From Lithospermum erythrorhizon (Eukaryota > Streptophyta > Magnoliopsida > Boraginales > Boraginaceae): a DNA stretch of 64,000 bases. This document shows positions 12,501 to 24,168 of this stretch, piece by piece; the first letter of the stretch is position 1, and each line of letters opens with the position of its first letter. The notes under the pieces were generated by a model. It saw only the letters and a program-made list of their open reading frames with translations. It was not told the origin of the DNA and ran no database searches. Made by a program: the position numbers and the translations under genes. The stretch lies in NCBI GenBank assembly GCA_019722365.1, contig JADFUC010000501.1:1178001-1242000 (forward strand). Reading direction: 5' to 3'.

Positions 12501-14219
12501 TTCAGTTGGACAATGAGGATGTTAAGCATGTCAAAGAATAGCAAGCGAGTTAGAATGGCTCATAAGTTTGAAATAAGTATTAGAATGTGACTTATTACTT
12601 TGTTTGGCTCTGATGCGGATCCTAGATATAAGAAAAAATAGTCAAATTTTAATAACATCAATGTATCTGATATTTCACAGTTTATGATTGAAGCTTGTTT
12701 TAAATAGTTTGATATTTTATAAGCGATATGAAATATTTATGGTGATGAAAAAGGAAAATTCGAGAAACATATCTTGCACTACTTAAACAACAACCCCATA
12801 TTTCCAGTTGGTAAAAGAGTTTGATGAATACACAACAAACAGAGTTTGATGAAAATGATAAAGCCCGACTTTGACTTTATTATGAGAAATTTTTTCCCCT
12901 AATATGGCCAATTTTGATATCCTTACTTGGTGGAAAGGGAATGAGGAAATATAAAATACTTTCCACATGGAAAATGATATTTTATCTATTCCTTTTCAAT
13001 TGTTGCATCGAGAATCTACATTTAGTCTTTGGTGGAATGGTAATTGATAAGAAAAAGAGGCTCGATGAGAGAGACACAATTAAACTAACTACTTTGTCTT
13101 GGTGATTGGATCAAGAAACCTATAGAATAAAGTCCAAAATTGGTAAAAGAATATTAAGTTTTCCTATTTAAATATTAAGTTTTTTTTTAATTAGTTTGGT
13201 ATTCTAGAATGAGGATTCCATTGAGTTGGAATTTAAAAAATTTGAAATGAAAGATCCTAAATCGATACTCTTTAGTAGAATTTTATTAAGTTTCATTATT
13301 GTTTCTTGATTTTTTGTAGTTCTTCTTTATTTCGCTTTTATTGTTTGATTATAGCGTTCTTTAACCCTTTCGAACTGATCAGAACAGTCGGCATTACTGT
13401 TGTATACCTGACCTCCCAAGCGGCCGAGATACCGACAAATTCCTGCTGACCCATAGCCGACTAGATACTGCGGTGCAACCCTCAGCCCAGGCAAAAAGCC
13501 TTGAAGGCGACAGGTAACAAGCCACCGCGATTAAGAAATAAAGGATCAGAAAAATATGAATACTTGATTCATGCAATTCTGGGATCCCTCATTCCCTCAT
13601 TTGACTCGTTTCTGTTTCTTTTATACTCTTTAACTTATTCATGGATTGTTAGTTTGTTACCTTTGAATTTGTGCTGTTAACTCTACGGTTACGTGGCAAT
13701 GATGATATTTTAGTAGTAAATGTCCGATACAATTGATCGGCATGTTTCTTGGCATGGCTGACACTGTATTGTTTGCGACCATGGCGGTAATCCGGCAATT
13801 GATCCGATACATATCTTGGCACTGGCATGACATCGACTGCATGGTTATTGCGACCATAGGTGTGGTTTAGCGATGACAAGCTTTAATCTGAGCCTATTAT
13901 TTATTTTCAAGATTGGGCTGGCCAATAACATTAGTATTTCCATGTTTTGTCTTTTGGATTGTAATAATTAGTAGTGCAATATTTTCTGAAGTCAAGTTTA
14001 GAATCGAGATATATTACCTTTTTGAGACCCAGGCTTTTTCGAACTATTCGAAAAAATGAGCCGAATACGAGCCGAATATTTAACTAAAAAAAGACACCGA
14101 ACTCGAGCCGAGCAATAGTTTTTGAAATTCGGCCAAATCGAGCCGATGACCCTGCTCTAAGTACATAAGAGCCAAACTCTGAATTATATTCGGTTCGATT
14201 CGACTTCGTTTACAACCGT
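9596..14219 (+). mobile_element. decayed autonomous-type hAT DNA transposon
   Basis: About 4.6 kb. The left end reads TAGGGTTATAAATGAGC and the inverted right end ACGGTTGTAAACGAAG, which resemble each other. They are flanked by 8-bp target duplications ACTCACAG (9588-9595) and ACTCACGA (from 14220). Both ends carry clusters of GAGCCGAGCC/TTCGGCTC motifs typical of hAT subterminal regions. Plus-strand translation, broken by stops and frameshifts, shows a BED zinc finger near 11349-11433 (CKHCKK, then GGTTTHLMRHLKLACPA one frame away). A degraded hAT C-terminal dimerisation region follows near 12905-13100 (NFDILTWWKGN, then GGMVIDKKKR). No intact transposase remains. The stretch 10050-11000 is a low-complexity run of TTAGGGTTT and TTAATTAAGTAATTGAATT blocks. 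A second possible right end (CCCTG at about 14151) exists but lacks a matching target duplication. Confidence 0.8.
11349..13100 (+). pseudogene. hAT transposase remnant
   Basis: Recognisable pieces only: a BED-finger segment at 11349-11433 with a frameshift inside, scattered transposase-like strings such as LETHSPYYKKISRYMVRKECF near 11660-11730, and the dimerisation domain near 12905-13100. Many in-frame stops separate them, so it cannot encode transposase. Confidence 0.7.
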
Positions 14220-14649
14220 ACTCACGAGTCATAGTAGGAGCAGATATAATAACTAGAACAACAATAAGGAGTCCCTCAAATGAATCAAAATGGTACCCAA
14301 CAAGCCAACATTTAATAAGAATGAAATTCACTAAATCAAGCAAAACATAATCAATAATAATAACCCTTCAATTACTTTTACAAAGCAATATAAGATATTA
14401 AGATCCCATATATCTGCTGAACTAGACAGCTAGTAATAGCAATTGAAGAGCATTTTTCTAGGTTACATTTGACACATTATAGACGAATAATACTTAATAC
14501 TCCGTACTATATAGCTACTACACATTATCATTAACTCTCCTTAATAGCTACAAATAGTAAACTATATTTGTTTATTCCTTCTGGCATGGCTTATCTAGCT
14601 CAAGTGCTGCTAATACCATAGTGCATCTTGATTCTTGATCAATATTAAA
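14220..14649. other. spacer, no gene seen
   Basis: Host flank to the right of the hAT element and the 3' region of the glutaredoxin gene. AT-rich, with no recognisable feature. Confidence 0.5.
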
Positions 14650-14958
14650 TCAATGAACTGAAGAGAGGTAAGGTCTAAGCAGATTCAACAAAGAGCCACT
14701 CAAATGAAGTGACATAACTTCATTAGTTGATCCAATCAACTGCCCACCTATGAAAACTGCTGGAATAGGTGCACTGCATCCCATTTTAGAAAGTGCCTTC
14801 TCAATTTCTTTCCCTTCAGGGTCATGATCAATTTCATGGATGTATGGACTCACACCAACTTCATTAAACAACACATTCACTGCATAGCAAATGCAACAAG
14901 TGCTCTTGCTGAATATCACTACCCCATTTTCTGAACTCAACCTTGTAATCTTTTCCAT
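14650..14958 (-). CDS. CC-type (class III, ROXY) glutaredoxin, CCIC active site
   Basis: Single-exon gene for a 102-aa protein, normal for the family. The thioredoxin fold begins VVIFSKSTCCICYAV with the active site CCIC at residues 21-24. The glutathione-binding strand IPAVFIGGQLIGSTNEV and the downstream helix (MSLHLSGSLLNLL) are intact. CC-type glutaredoxins are land-plant proteins that bind TGA bZIP factors and modulate development and stress transcription. The usual C-terminal ALWL-like motif is missing; the protein ends RPYLSSVH. The L-x-x-L-L motif (LLNLL) is kept. A paralogue in the same orientation lies at 31351-31662. The start is the first in-frame ATG, and a TATA box sits about 110 bp upstream. 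Which ROXY it corresponds to cannot be told by eye. Confidence 0.95.
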   Translation of the reverse strand: MEKITRLSSENGVVIFSKSTCCICYAVNVLFNEVGVSPYIHEIDHDPEGKEIEKALSKMGCSAPIPAVFIGGQLIGSTNEVMSLHLSGSLLNLLRPYLSSVH

Positions 14959-15066
14959 CTTTCTTGATCACAATCTTGAAATAAAGAAATATTAAAAAGC
15001 TAAGGGTTTTTTTTTTGTTTTTTTTTGCTATTTGGGTTGGTTGAACAATGAGTTAATACACTATGG

Positions 15067-15074
15067 TATTTATA
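15067..15074 (-). promoter_or_regulatory. TATA box of the CCIC glutaredoxin
   Basis: TATAAATA on the minus strand, 109 bp upstream of the ATG. The same octamer stands at a similar distance in the second glutaredoxin gene. Confidence 0.6.
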
Positions 15075-16694
15075 AATTACTGAAAGTAGAGTGGACTGCT
15101 TTTTCCAAAAAATAGCGGTCTTTACTGAGATGCTAATAGTAAAGTTGCTTTTTGAAGATAGATATATATTCCCTATCTCAAATTTCACAGTAATAAAACA
15201 AATGAAATAGATTCTTAGTTCATATATAACAAGTCAATATCTAATATCACATATACGTGTTTTTCTTCTATAACGTAAACAAACTAATTATTCATCTTAA
15301 ATTGAATATTTAAGTAAAGTTGTAAAGTTGCTTTTTGAAGATAGATATATACTGTTTTTTTCTAGCCACATAGATATACTAATTATATACGGAGTACTAT
15401 CTAGAGGAATTAAGCTAACGGGGAGCGAGACATATATACATGCAATAATAAATTATTAATTGTGAGTCACACTTAAATATATTATTTATTGACATGTGAA
15501 GTTATAATTTTAATTGGTAACGTAGCATAGCTTAAAACTTCCACATCGTGTCTTCATAAATTCGATGAACAAACAAATAAATGATTAATTATTATGCCTA
15601 GCTAGTTTAATTTCATGCTCCTTTTCTTTTTATTTATTTACCGGCCATTCTAGCTTAAATATACTATTATTGTTCATTTTCAGTTGTATTTCCACAGTTC
15701 CGATACAAATTTTCTCATAACTTATATATATTTTATCCTTTGCAAAAATCAGGATTTTTGTTAACGTTTCTCCTTAAATTGACGATCTCAATAAACAAAT
15801 CAATACTTGTTAGTAAAGAATCGTTAAATAATATCATTTTGCTTTTTCATGAATTGAAGTATTTTGGAGGGAGTATTTTGGAAAGATCATGAGAAGGGTC
15901 ATCAAAGGACGTGGGAAAAGCTTTGAATTCTAGTTTATGGAGAGGAGGCTAGGGGGTTGGTTGGTTATTAAATAATCCAGGAATAATTATTTCTCCTAAA
16001 ATTTTAAAAAATAAATTTTTATTATTAAAATACAGAATGTTATCATTCATTATTTACAAATTAAGTTGTTCGTCTCCTTTAAATTTATATGTTTTTCCTC
16101 ATTTATATAATATTAGTTCATCTATATAAAATTTCTAATTTCACCACTAATTAAATTATTTTAAAATCGCTATTACACATAAGTGACATAACACACCACA
16201 CAAATACACCACACCAAATGTGACATGGTGCACCCCGTGTGACATACTTATGACTGGCTTATTTATGGCAGGAAAATTTAGACCCGTTTTCATTATTCGG
16301 ATTTGTGACATGCTTAGTGTAGTTATGATGAGTATTAAAATGATATTGAGTAGTTTAACAGTTGGCATCATCATATCGCCTGAGTGTATAGGCTGTATTT
16401 TAAGTCTGTGACCCATGAATGCACATAGATGCATGCAGCATGCATAAATTAAAGAATGTGAATGAGTGATTGTTAATGAAAATGCATGAGGCAATGAGAG
16501 AGAGAAAACACAATTATAGATTCGAGGTCATTTAATTATTTTATTACACAATTTTATTCATATTTGACACGGGACATCATTAATCGAATCTAGATGGATG
16601 CAAAATACTTTTCGTTTACATATCATTAAATGAGAAAAAACACAATTATAGATTCGATGTCATTTAATTTTCATTTATATATACGACATCATAC
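15075..16694. other. intergenic, short repeats only
   Basis: AT-rich promoter-side DNA. A phrase near 15125-15165 (AAAGTTGCTTTTTGAAGATA) recurs near 15325. The phrase CACAATTATAGATTCGA occurs near 16510 and 16640, about 130 bp apart. A lone GGAGGGAGTATT near 15868 resembles one Stowaway end with no clear partner. The 112-codon minus-strand frame at 16156-16494 resembles no family I know. Confidence 0.45.
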
Positions 16695-16972
16695 CTTCAT
16701 AGCTCAATGTTGTTGATCACGGCTCAACCAGCGTCCTGTACTTGGTATCAATGTCCCTTAAATGTGGGAAGTTATCAGAGATGTCTTATGACAGTCAAGT
16801 AACCACACATCTGGCGCCCAACATAGCGAGGTAACCCATGTGTGGCCTTGACGCGGATTCGGCCAGCAGTGCCTAGCTGTGAGGGGATCGAACCATGTAC
16901 ATGTGCGGGGCCTTGTATGAGGCGGCCGATATCAGCCCCGAGATATGACATGGACTTCATAGCTCAATGTTG
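16695..16972. repeat. GC-rich block between 18-bp direct repeats
   Basis: The phrase CTTCATAGCTCAATGTTG occurs at 16695-16712 and 16955-16972. It encloses about 240 bp whose base composition is clearly richer in G and C than the flanks. No ORF, RNA or terminal motif explains it. It could be a small insertion, or a remnant from the adjacent retroelement block. Confidence 0.6.
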
Positions 16973-17500
16973 GTATGTACTTGGGACTACTTAGTCTAAG
17001 TAAGTGACATAGTGCATGTGGTTAATATTCGTTCCTCCAACACCAAGAAAGATATGGAGGAACAACATTCATTTTTCGTTCTCTCCGTCCATTTTGAATT
17101 GATTCTTGATGATGTGCCCTCCAACTTGCATTAAACATTTGTGTTATGTGCATGTGTTGTTATTTCCATTACCATTATTATTCGATCCCCCCCCCAGCTT
17201 CTTGTTCATACATGCACACATACAGCTGTCGAGGAAGCTAATAAGAAAAAGAGGTCATGTTTTGGCTTTTGATTCTAAGCTGGCCAGCAGTGGCTGTACA
17301 CATTATTAAAATTGACTTACACTACAACTTTGTCCCAAAACGAATAGCTAATTGAGTATCCTTGTGTGTGCTATTACTCCGACCAAGAAACAATTGCGTA
17401 TCAAATGTCTAGAGCATATCCCCAAATTGAGATTCGGTAGAAAATTTCAATTCATGTATGAATCACGGTCCATTTGAAGATTGTTTAATGAAATGGGTCA
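16973..17500. other. intergenic, no gene seen
   Basis: Spacer leading into the retroelement block. It contains a run of nine C at about 17188. No gene features were found. Confidence 0.4.
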
Positions 17501-20270
17501 CGTCAGTTGTGAGAATAAGACCTTATGTCTTCGTATATAAGAAAGTCTCAAGGCAGAGGTGATACCATAAATCTTATTGTAAAATTTCCATTTAGAGGTG
17601 TCGCGCAAACTATAGCTTTCATACTCCTGATACCATTATCAAAACTTGAAGCTGACTTAAGCGTCGGGTGTTCTGATCGCTTCGATTAAATTAGTCCCAG
17701 ATACCCTCATCAATAGGACGTCAGTCGGGAAAATCAAGTCACAAGAGATGGGTGTAATAGACAAAGACAATATACCAGCTGAGTCGCAGCTTCGGGCGGG
17801 GTGGGCGATACCCAGCTGTCGGGGTCTTTGCCTGAAGACCTCCCATTACTGAAACCAAAGGAACTAGATCGACAGGAAATAGGGGGTTGACTCCCTCGAG
17901 ATTTGACCGTCGAGGAAGTAGCCAGAGAGAAATTTGATGAGTCTAGGGGCAGGAGCCGGGAAGCGGCGCTCCTCCCCCAAGGCACTCCCGGAAAAACACG
18001 TCGGTGGCGGAATGCGTAGAGTCCGGCTTAATAAAATCCACATAGAGACCACGGGGTCCATTCAGAACAATCACGAGGACTCCCAGCACAAGTCGGATCA
18101 TCGTGGAAGAAATTAGTAGTAGAGTACCGTCCATGAGCACAGCGGCGGGAGAAACAAAGATCACCGGTCAATTCTAAAAAGGAATACACTGAGGGAGCGT
18201 CGTCGCCATAGGAATCGGTACTCCCAATTAAACCGGTCCTGGTCGGTCCCCTTATAGGAAAAGCCGACATAGAATGCGTACAAAACTTAAGCACTTGCTG
18301 GTCCCCCAGGGGAACAACCGACAAGAGCTGACGTGAACAGTAAAAGAGAGTGTTCCCAGGCGCGGGACTGCTGGCGATGCCCGGGCGTGCGATGACATCG
18401 TGGCTAGGCTTCAATTGCAAGTTGAGGAATTGAATGCTAGACTCATGGACATTGCCCCCACCCGAGGCCCCGCGAAACATAAAGACACTTTCCTCCCGTT
18501 CATGTCGTTTAAGACGGCGAATTCGATGCGAGGGGTTTCGAGAATACCGAGAAGTTGAGAACCTTCGGCCGAATGGGGGACCCCGGTAACCACCTAAAAA
18601 GCTTATCGTCGCAGGTGTCCTTTTGGGCAGTGAAGATGATGTGTATCGCGGCGAGCTTTCCGGAAATGCAGCCGAGGCGGCATTAAAGTGGTTCCTGGTG
18701 ACCGCCCGGTCCCATTGATTGTTGGCAAGACACGGTGGATCTGTTCATGGATAAGTTTGGTGCTTCTATCGTGGATGAGGAAGATGAAGAATCATTAATG
18801 AACTTAAAACGAAGTGAAGCGTTGGAGTTATACCGTCGTTTCCAAAGTGTTGAAACCCGACATACACCATGGATGAGAAGGTATCCATGATTGCGTTTTT
18901 TCATGGGTTATAGTTTGGACCATTAAAAGAAAGGTTGGTATTGGAGCCGGTAGCCAATGTACACCAACTATCCCAGTTAACGGTAAAGTACATAAAATTG
19001 GAAGAAGCCAAGAAGGTCGCTGAAGGGGTAGTAGAGGCCGATCTAGGAGGTCTTGGGGTTCCCGAGGAAGAGAGGTCCCAGGAAGACGGTGTGGGATCGG
19101 TTGTAGATGAACCCTAAGAAAAAGCAAAAACTCATAAGGTCTCCTAGGAGAGAGGACGGGAGAGTAAGGCAACCCCAGGAGCCAGTATACTCCTCTTACA
19201 CTCCGTTAGCACCACGGTAGGGAGAGTATATGCCCAGATGGGAAATCGAAAAATATTGCGAAACCTACAAACTCGAGTCCCGCCCCAGATGTGAGACCAA
19301 AAACAATACGTAGTATCCTTTGAGATCGTATAGCCACGACACGGATGATTGTCGCTGGTGAATCTTGAGAGATAGAAAAAACTCATCCGGAGGGCCATCT
19401 CAAGAGATTCGTAAAAGGGACCCGAGCGTTCCCAGAAGAGCGAGAGTGAGTCGCCCAGAATAAATAACCCGACCCGAAGTCCTGCTACCACAGATGGTCA
19501 GGCGAATTGTTACCATATCGGGGGGGCTCGCAAGTGGGGGAGACACTTCAAATTCTCGAAAACAATATGCAAGAAGTGGATGCGAGGTTGCGCCCATGGC
19601 GTAATCGTGAAATAACGATTTTTCGAAAAGAGTTGGAAGGAGTCGAAATTTACACATGACCCTTTGATCATTAGTTTGGTGATTACCAAACATCCTCATG
19701 GGCGAGAATGTTGGTGGACACGAGGTCGGCCCGGATACTCTTTGTATCTTGCGACTACGACGATTAGAGTTGCCAGCCAATACTGCCCGAAGCAGTTGCG
19801 CACCTTTGTGAGGTTTTACGGGGCACTCCATTTACCCCGTTGGGATAGCCGAGCTAGATTTCACGATGGAGAAACTCCGAGAACCCCGACCATAGAGAAT
19901 CTTTTACGGTGGTGGATATATCCGATCCACCATTATAACGGCTTTCATTGAATGTCATCTTCCTTTGCCACTTAGGGCTATAGTATCGCGCTCCATTTAA
20001 AGATGAAGTTTCCCATGGCCAGTAGGAGAAGTCTCGGGGGACGGAAGAGCTCGAGTGCATTTATCGACTATCGATTCAGAGGACTTAACAGGCTTCTCAA
20101 AACCGAGAGGCGTAGGGAAGGACCGCCCCGAGGTGATGAAGACGGTCCAACCTAGAGGACATAAATACGATAATTCCCTCAGAGAGGGACTTTCGAAGAA
20201 ACCTCTCACGAGGACCTTGGGGATTTGTCATTATATGCTTTATCGAGGGGACACGTTATATGTCATGATA
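17500..20270 (+). mobile_element. degenerate Ty3/Gypsy fragment (LTR end, gag, protease)
   Basis: A GC-rich block unlike its AT-rich surroundings. A TATATAA at 17534-17540 and the phrase TGACTTAAGCGTCGG near 17653-17667 look like the promoter and R/U5 part of a Gypsy LTR. From about 18630 the plus strand encodes broken gag. This includes LMNLKR and MIAFFHGL, then FGPLKERLVLEPVANVHQL and KYIKLEEAKKVAEG. From about 19800 a retroviral-type aspartic-protease region appears (FTPLG, RESFTVVDISDPP). Stops and frameshifts are frequent. No reverse transcriptase or integrase of Gypsy type follows; instead the sequence switches near 20270 to a Copia element. The long minus-strand frames here (for example 18028-18480) are compositional shadows. 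Confidence 0.75.
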
Positions 20271-23200
20271 ATTCACGATGTCGGCGGGTTTGTTTGATGA
20301 ATTGGCTCGCTTAAAACCGCCCCACTCATGCTCGTGTGGCAAGTGCACGTATGGAGTTGTTACTCGTTATGAAAAGGATCGGGAGGAAGAGCACTTGCAT
20401 CAATTTTTTGTGGGGATTGATGATCAACTTTACGGTATGGTGCGCTTTCGAATCTTACCGGCGGCCCGTACCCGCTCTTACGATGAAGCATATAATATGT
20501 TTGTCCAGGATGAGAACTCTAAAACCGTTGCACATAAGTCGGCTGAACCGGACTCGTTTTATGCCTTTGCTATTCCCTCGGATCGTTCTACCTGCAGGTA
20601 TGGTAACAAAGAGTTAAGTGCACCCATTCTTGGCAATCCGGTCATGATGCATTCCCTCTTGAAGCTCCCATGGCTATCCCCCACTTGAGTGGGAGGAATG
20701 ACAACAACAAGAAGATCGTGCCAACTTTCCCCCTTTGCTCTGCTTGCTTCCAGTCCAATGTTATATTCTTGTCCACGAGTGTGGGGCTGCACGACCAGAT
20801 CAACCGGTGGGGATTAAACTGGCGGCTTGAAGCGACCAGGGTTCGTTCTCTGAATATGATCATCAATGGTGATCCTTATGGCCCAGTGAGTTTCTTCTAC
20901 TTGTTGGATCCTTGATACGGGAGCCTCGTATCATGTCGCTGGTAGTCGTTCGTCTTTGATGGCTGCCCAGGTGCAGTCTATCTTGTCCCGTTGACTTACG
21001 TGGAGCCGGCCCATGGCAACAATGGGCCGAGTTCGACTTCCCGAGGGGGTTGATATTATTCCAGCGTTTTTTATGTTCCTCATTTCACTTGCAGCCTTAT
21101 CTGTACGCTGGTGATTGATGGCTTATCGTGTTACGTAGAATTTACTAATGAGTTTGTCTTATCTGAAGATAGCTCGAGGAACCCGGTGGAGCCGGTGAGC
21201 GGAAGGGGGTTATACCTACTACTATTGGAGGATTCCAATGTGTGTCACGCGGTAGCAGTTTAGGGATTATCTCGGTTGAGCTCGCATGCGTCATCTTGGT
21301 CATCCACGTACGTCAGTGCTCAAGTTACTTCCAGTTATTCGGGGTACTTTATCTAGGAAACAGTTAGATATTGCTTGCACCGTTTGTCCACAGGCCAAGC
21401 ATTGTCGAGATAGTTTTCCTCTTAGCGATAGTCGTGCTAGTAGTATTTTTGAATATTGTGATTTGTGGGGGCCGAATAAGCTTCCATCTTTTAATGGAGT
21501 ACTTTATTTCTTGACGATTGTTGATTATTATTCTCGCGTTGTATAGGTTTATTTACTTCATTCCAAATTTGATGTGCTCAAATATTTTTGTTCGTTTATT
21601 GCTATGATCATGCGCCAATTTCAAGCTTATGTTAAAATTGTTCAGAAATAATCAATGGACTGAATTGAGCTTCTTATACGCACTTGATGACGATTATTTT
21701 CTTTCAAAGAAGTTCCTATGTAAGTTCCCCAACAAAATAATTAGATTGTAGAACGGAAACACTGCCATATTCTTAATGTTGCTCGAGCTTTAATGTTTCA
21801 GGGTGATTTACCAGTCAAATTTTGGGGTGAGTATGTGATTGCCGTTGTCCATTTGATCAATAGGATGCCTAGTGGTTTATTGGATACTAAAAGTCCGATT
21901 GAGGTGCTCATGGGTAAGCCTCCGGGCTTTGATCATTTCTGTGATTAACGGGGGAAATAAGTTTGCTTCTCGGAGTTGTCGTTGTATTTTTGTTGGCTAT
22001 CCTAATAGCCAAAAAGAAATTTGAAATTATATGATCTTTCTGGCCGAACTCTTTCTCCGAGAGATATGCGGTTTCATGAGCGCGAATTTCCATTTGCTCA
22101 CACTCAATCGGGACTATTCGTACTTGTTCCTCATGGTCTTCTTTGGTGTTGCCCCACAGAGAGTAGTCATGGATGATTTGGGATGATTGGCCTCACGACT
22201 TGCTACCAATCTGCTACTCGTCCCCATTGGCGAACCGGAGCCTTTCTTTGATGTCAATCTGTGCCTGAGACGTACCTTGAGATGGGGCGAGAATCGTCCC
22301 CTGGTAAAATAGAGGCCTGTTGTTATTGAAGAGCGGACCCGATTAGATTATGATGATGAGGGGATGAAGCGAAACACCCTTTGGTCTTTGTTTAGAGAAT
22401 ATCCTGTAGCGCTTTATTGAAGTCATCCTCACGCCGTCACCATCTTCTTAACCAGAAGTGGTTATACGACATCATGCTTTCTTTAATTTGTGTTAATAGG
22501 AGTTGGGCCTCGTAATTTTACGGAGGCAATCTCGGATCCGGGATGGAGTGAAGCCATGGCTAAGAAAATTGCTCCACTTAAGGCGAATGGTAATTGGGTT
22601 ATGGTCCCGTTACCCCCTGATAAAAAGGCGATTGGGTGTAAATAGGTCTACAAAATTAAATATAATGCAAACGGGACTATTAAGCGGTTGAAGGCACTCT
22701 TGGTCATTCTGGGTAATCATCAGGTGGTTGGGATAGATTATCACGAGACGTTTGCTCCAGTTTCTAAAATGGTTACTGTTCGGATATTTCTTGCTATAGA
22801 TGCATCCCGTAATTGGGAGTTACACCAGATGAATGAACACAATGCCTTCCTCCACGGTAATCTGGGCGAGGAGGTCTATATGAAGGTGCCTCCTGGCTTC
22901 TATGTTGGTCGAACTGGGATGGTGTGCAAATTGCGAAAGTTCTTGAATGGTTTAAGACAGGCTCCGCGTTGTTGGTTTGCTAAATTGGCTACTTTGTTAT
23001 TATCCTATGGTTTTCAACAATCTTATTGACCGCTCCTTTTTCATGTGTATTCACTTAAAAGATTCGGCTTGAACTGCCTTCTCGTTTGTGTGGATGATGC
23101 TTGTGTAGATGGTAATAGCTCTTTCGGCTCTTCTTTGAAAGAAGAAGAATACTTGGGTCGTTGCTTCCATATGAAATATCTAGAGTCTTGAGAAGTACTT

Positions 23201-24168
23201 TCTTGTGCTCGAGGTTATGCGTGGTTACGAGGAGCTCTTGTCTCAGCATAAATGCACGTTTGACATGATTTCGGAGGCGGGCTTAAAGGGTCCCGAGCCG
23301 TGGCTTTCCCCGTGGAGCAGAACCCCAGCTGCTTGCTCTTTGCTAAGGGGCGAGGTGCGAGGATCTGAAAATGTATCATCGTTTGGTTGGACGGTTGATA
23401 TATATTGCCTTTTCTCGTCCTGATTTAGCCTATTTTGTACATATCTTGGCACAATTCATGCGCCCACGTCGAAATTCTGTTGGGATGCGGCTTTGCGTGT
23501 GGTGCGTTATTTGAAGAACCGTCTGGTCAAGGTGATACGCTTACCTCTGATTGTGACTTGTCACTACTGGTGGTGTGATTCGGATTAGCAGGCTAGTTGC
23601 TTTCTGCGTTGACTTGGCGTTCTCTTCTTGGGTGGGTTGTTTTTTTGGGTGGCTCATCTGCTGGAAGACCAAAAACATTACCTTGTTTCCGTTATGCGAA
23701 GGCGAGTATCGATCTATGGCATTGTTATACGAGGTTGAAATGGTTGAAGGAGCTTGGCGATTTTGGGATCCACCGTATCGTTCTATGATACTCTTTTTGC
23801 AGCGGTCAGTGTTTTGCATATTGTTCAGAATCCGGTCTTTCATGAGCGTACGAAGCATATTGAGGTGGATTGTCATTATATTCGTGACGTTATTCGTGAC
23901 CATTCTTAACTACGTTAAATATCTCCTTGATTTGTCTGACTGGCGATATCTTCACTAAGGCATTAGGCAAAGAAAAAAAATTATATCTTGTGAAGTTAGG
24001 CGTTTCGTTTCTCCGCACTCCCGAGCAGGGGGAGGTGTTATTGAGTCCCATATTGTATTGTTGTATTAGCCGAGCTAAGCCCGTGTCCGAGTAGGGCTCG
24101 ATAGAATAGATTATATAGACGTTGTATATGATTATAATCTCTAATACTTATTTTCAATATCGAATACA
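20271..24168 (+). mobile_element. degenerate Ty1/Copia retrotransposon, 5' truncated
   Basis: Domains in Copia order, in several frames with stops. Gag: LARLKPPHSCSCGKCTYGV and EEEHLHQFFVGIDDQLYGMV at 20300-20450. GAG-pre-integrase and integrase: MRHLGHPRTSVLKLL, CTVCPQAKHCRDSFPLSDS, FNGVLYFLTIVDYYSRVV at 21286-21546, then NVARALMFQGDLPVKFWGE near 21775. Reverse transcriptase: DYHETFAPVSKMVTVR, NAFLHGNLGEEVYMKVPPGF, LNGLRQAPRCWF at 22690-23029. RNase H remnants: AEAEYRSMAL-like near 23700 and [18 protein letters not shown] near 23835. A polypurine tract (GCAGGGGGAGG) ends at 24035, and an LTR-like TGTTATTGAGTCCC starts at 24036. No matching 5' LTR or primer-binding site was found. Confidence 0.85.
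24036..24168 (+). repeat. probable 3' LTR of the Copia element
   Basis: Begins TGTTATTGAG directly after the polypurine tract and plausibly ends at ATACA near 24168, which would make it short (about 130 bp). The right border is a guess, because no second LTR is available for comparison. Confidence 0.45.

Noticed and set aside
16156..16494. 112-codon minus-strand frame with a hydrophobic middle
   Set aside because: No recognisable family, poor start context, and it overlaps short direct repeats in AT-rich intergenic DNA.
18028..18480. 150-codon open frame on the minus strand within the retroelement block, with several overlapping minus-strand frames up to 19831
   Set aside because: The plus strand carries recognisable Gypsy gag and protease pieces; the minus frames are by-products of GC-rich composition and show no domain.
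20278..20688. 136-codon open frame considered as a host gene
   Set aside because: Its sequence is Copia gag (LARLKPPHSCSCGKC, HLHQFFVGIDDQLYGMV) and it continues, broken, into Copia pol.
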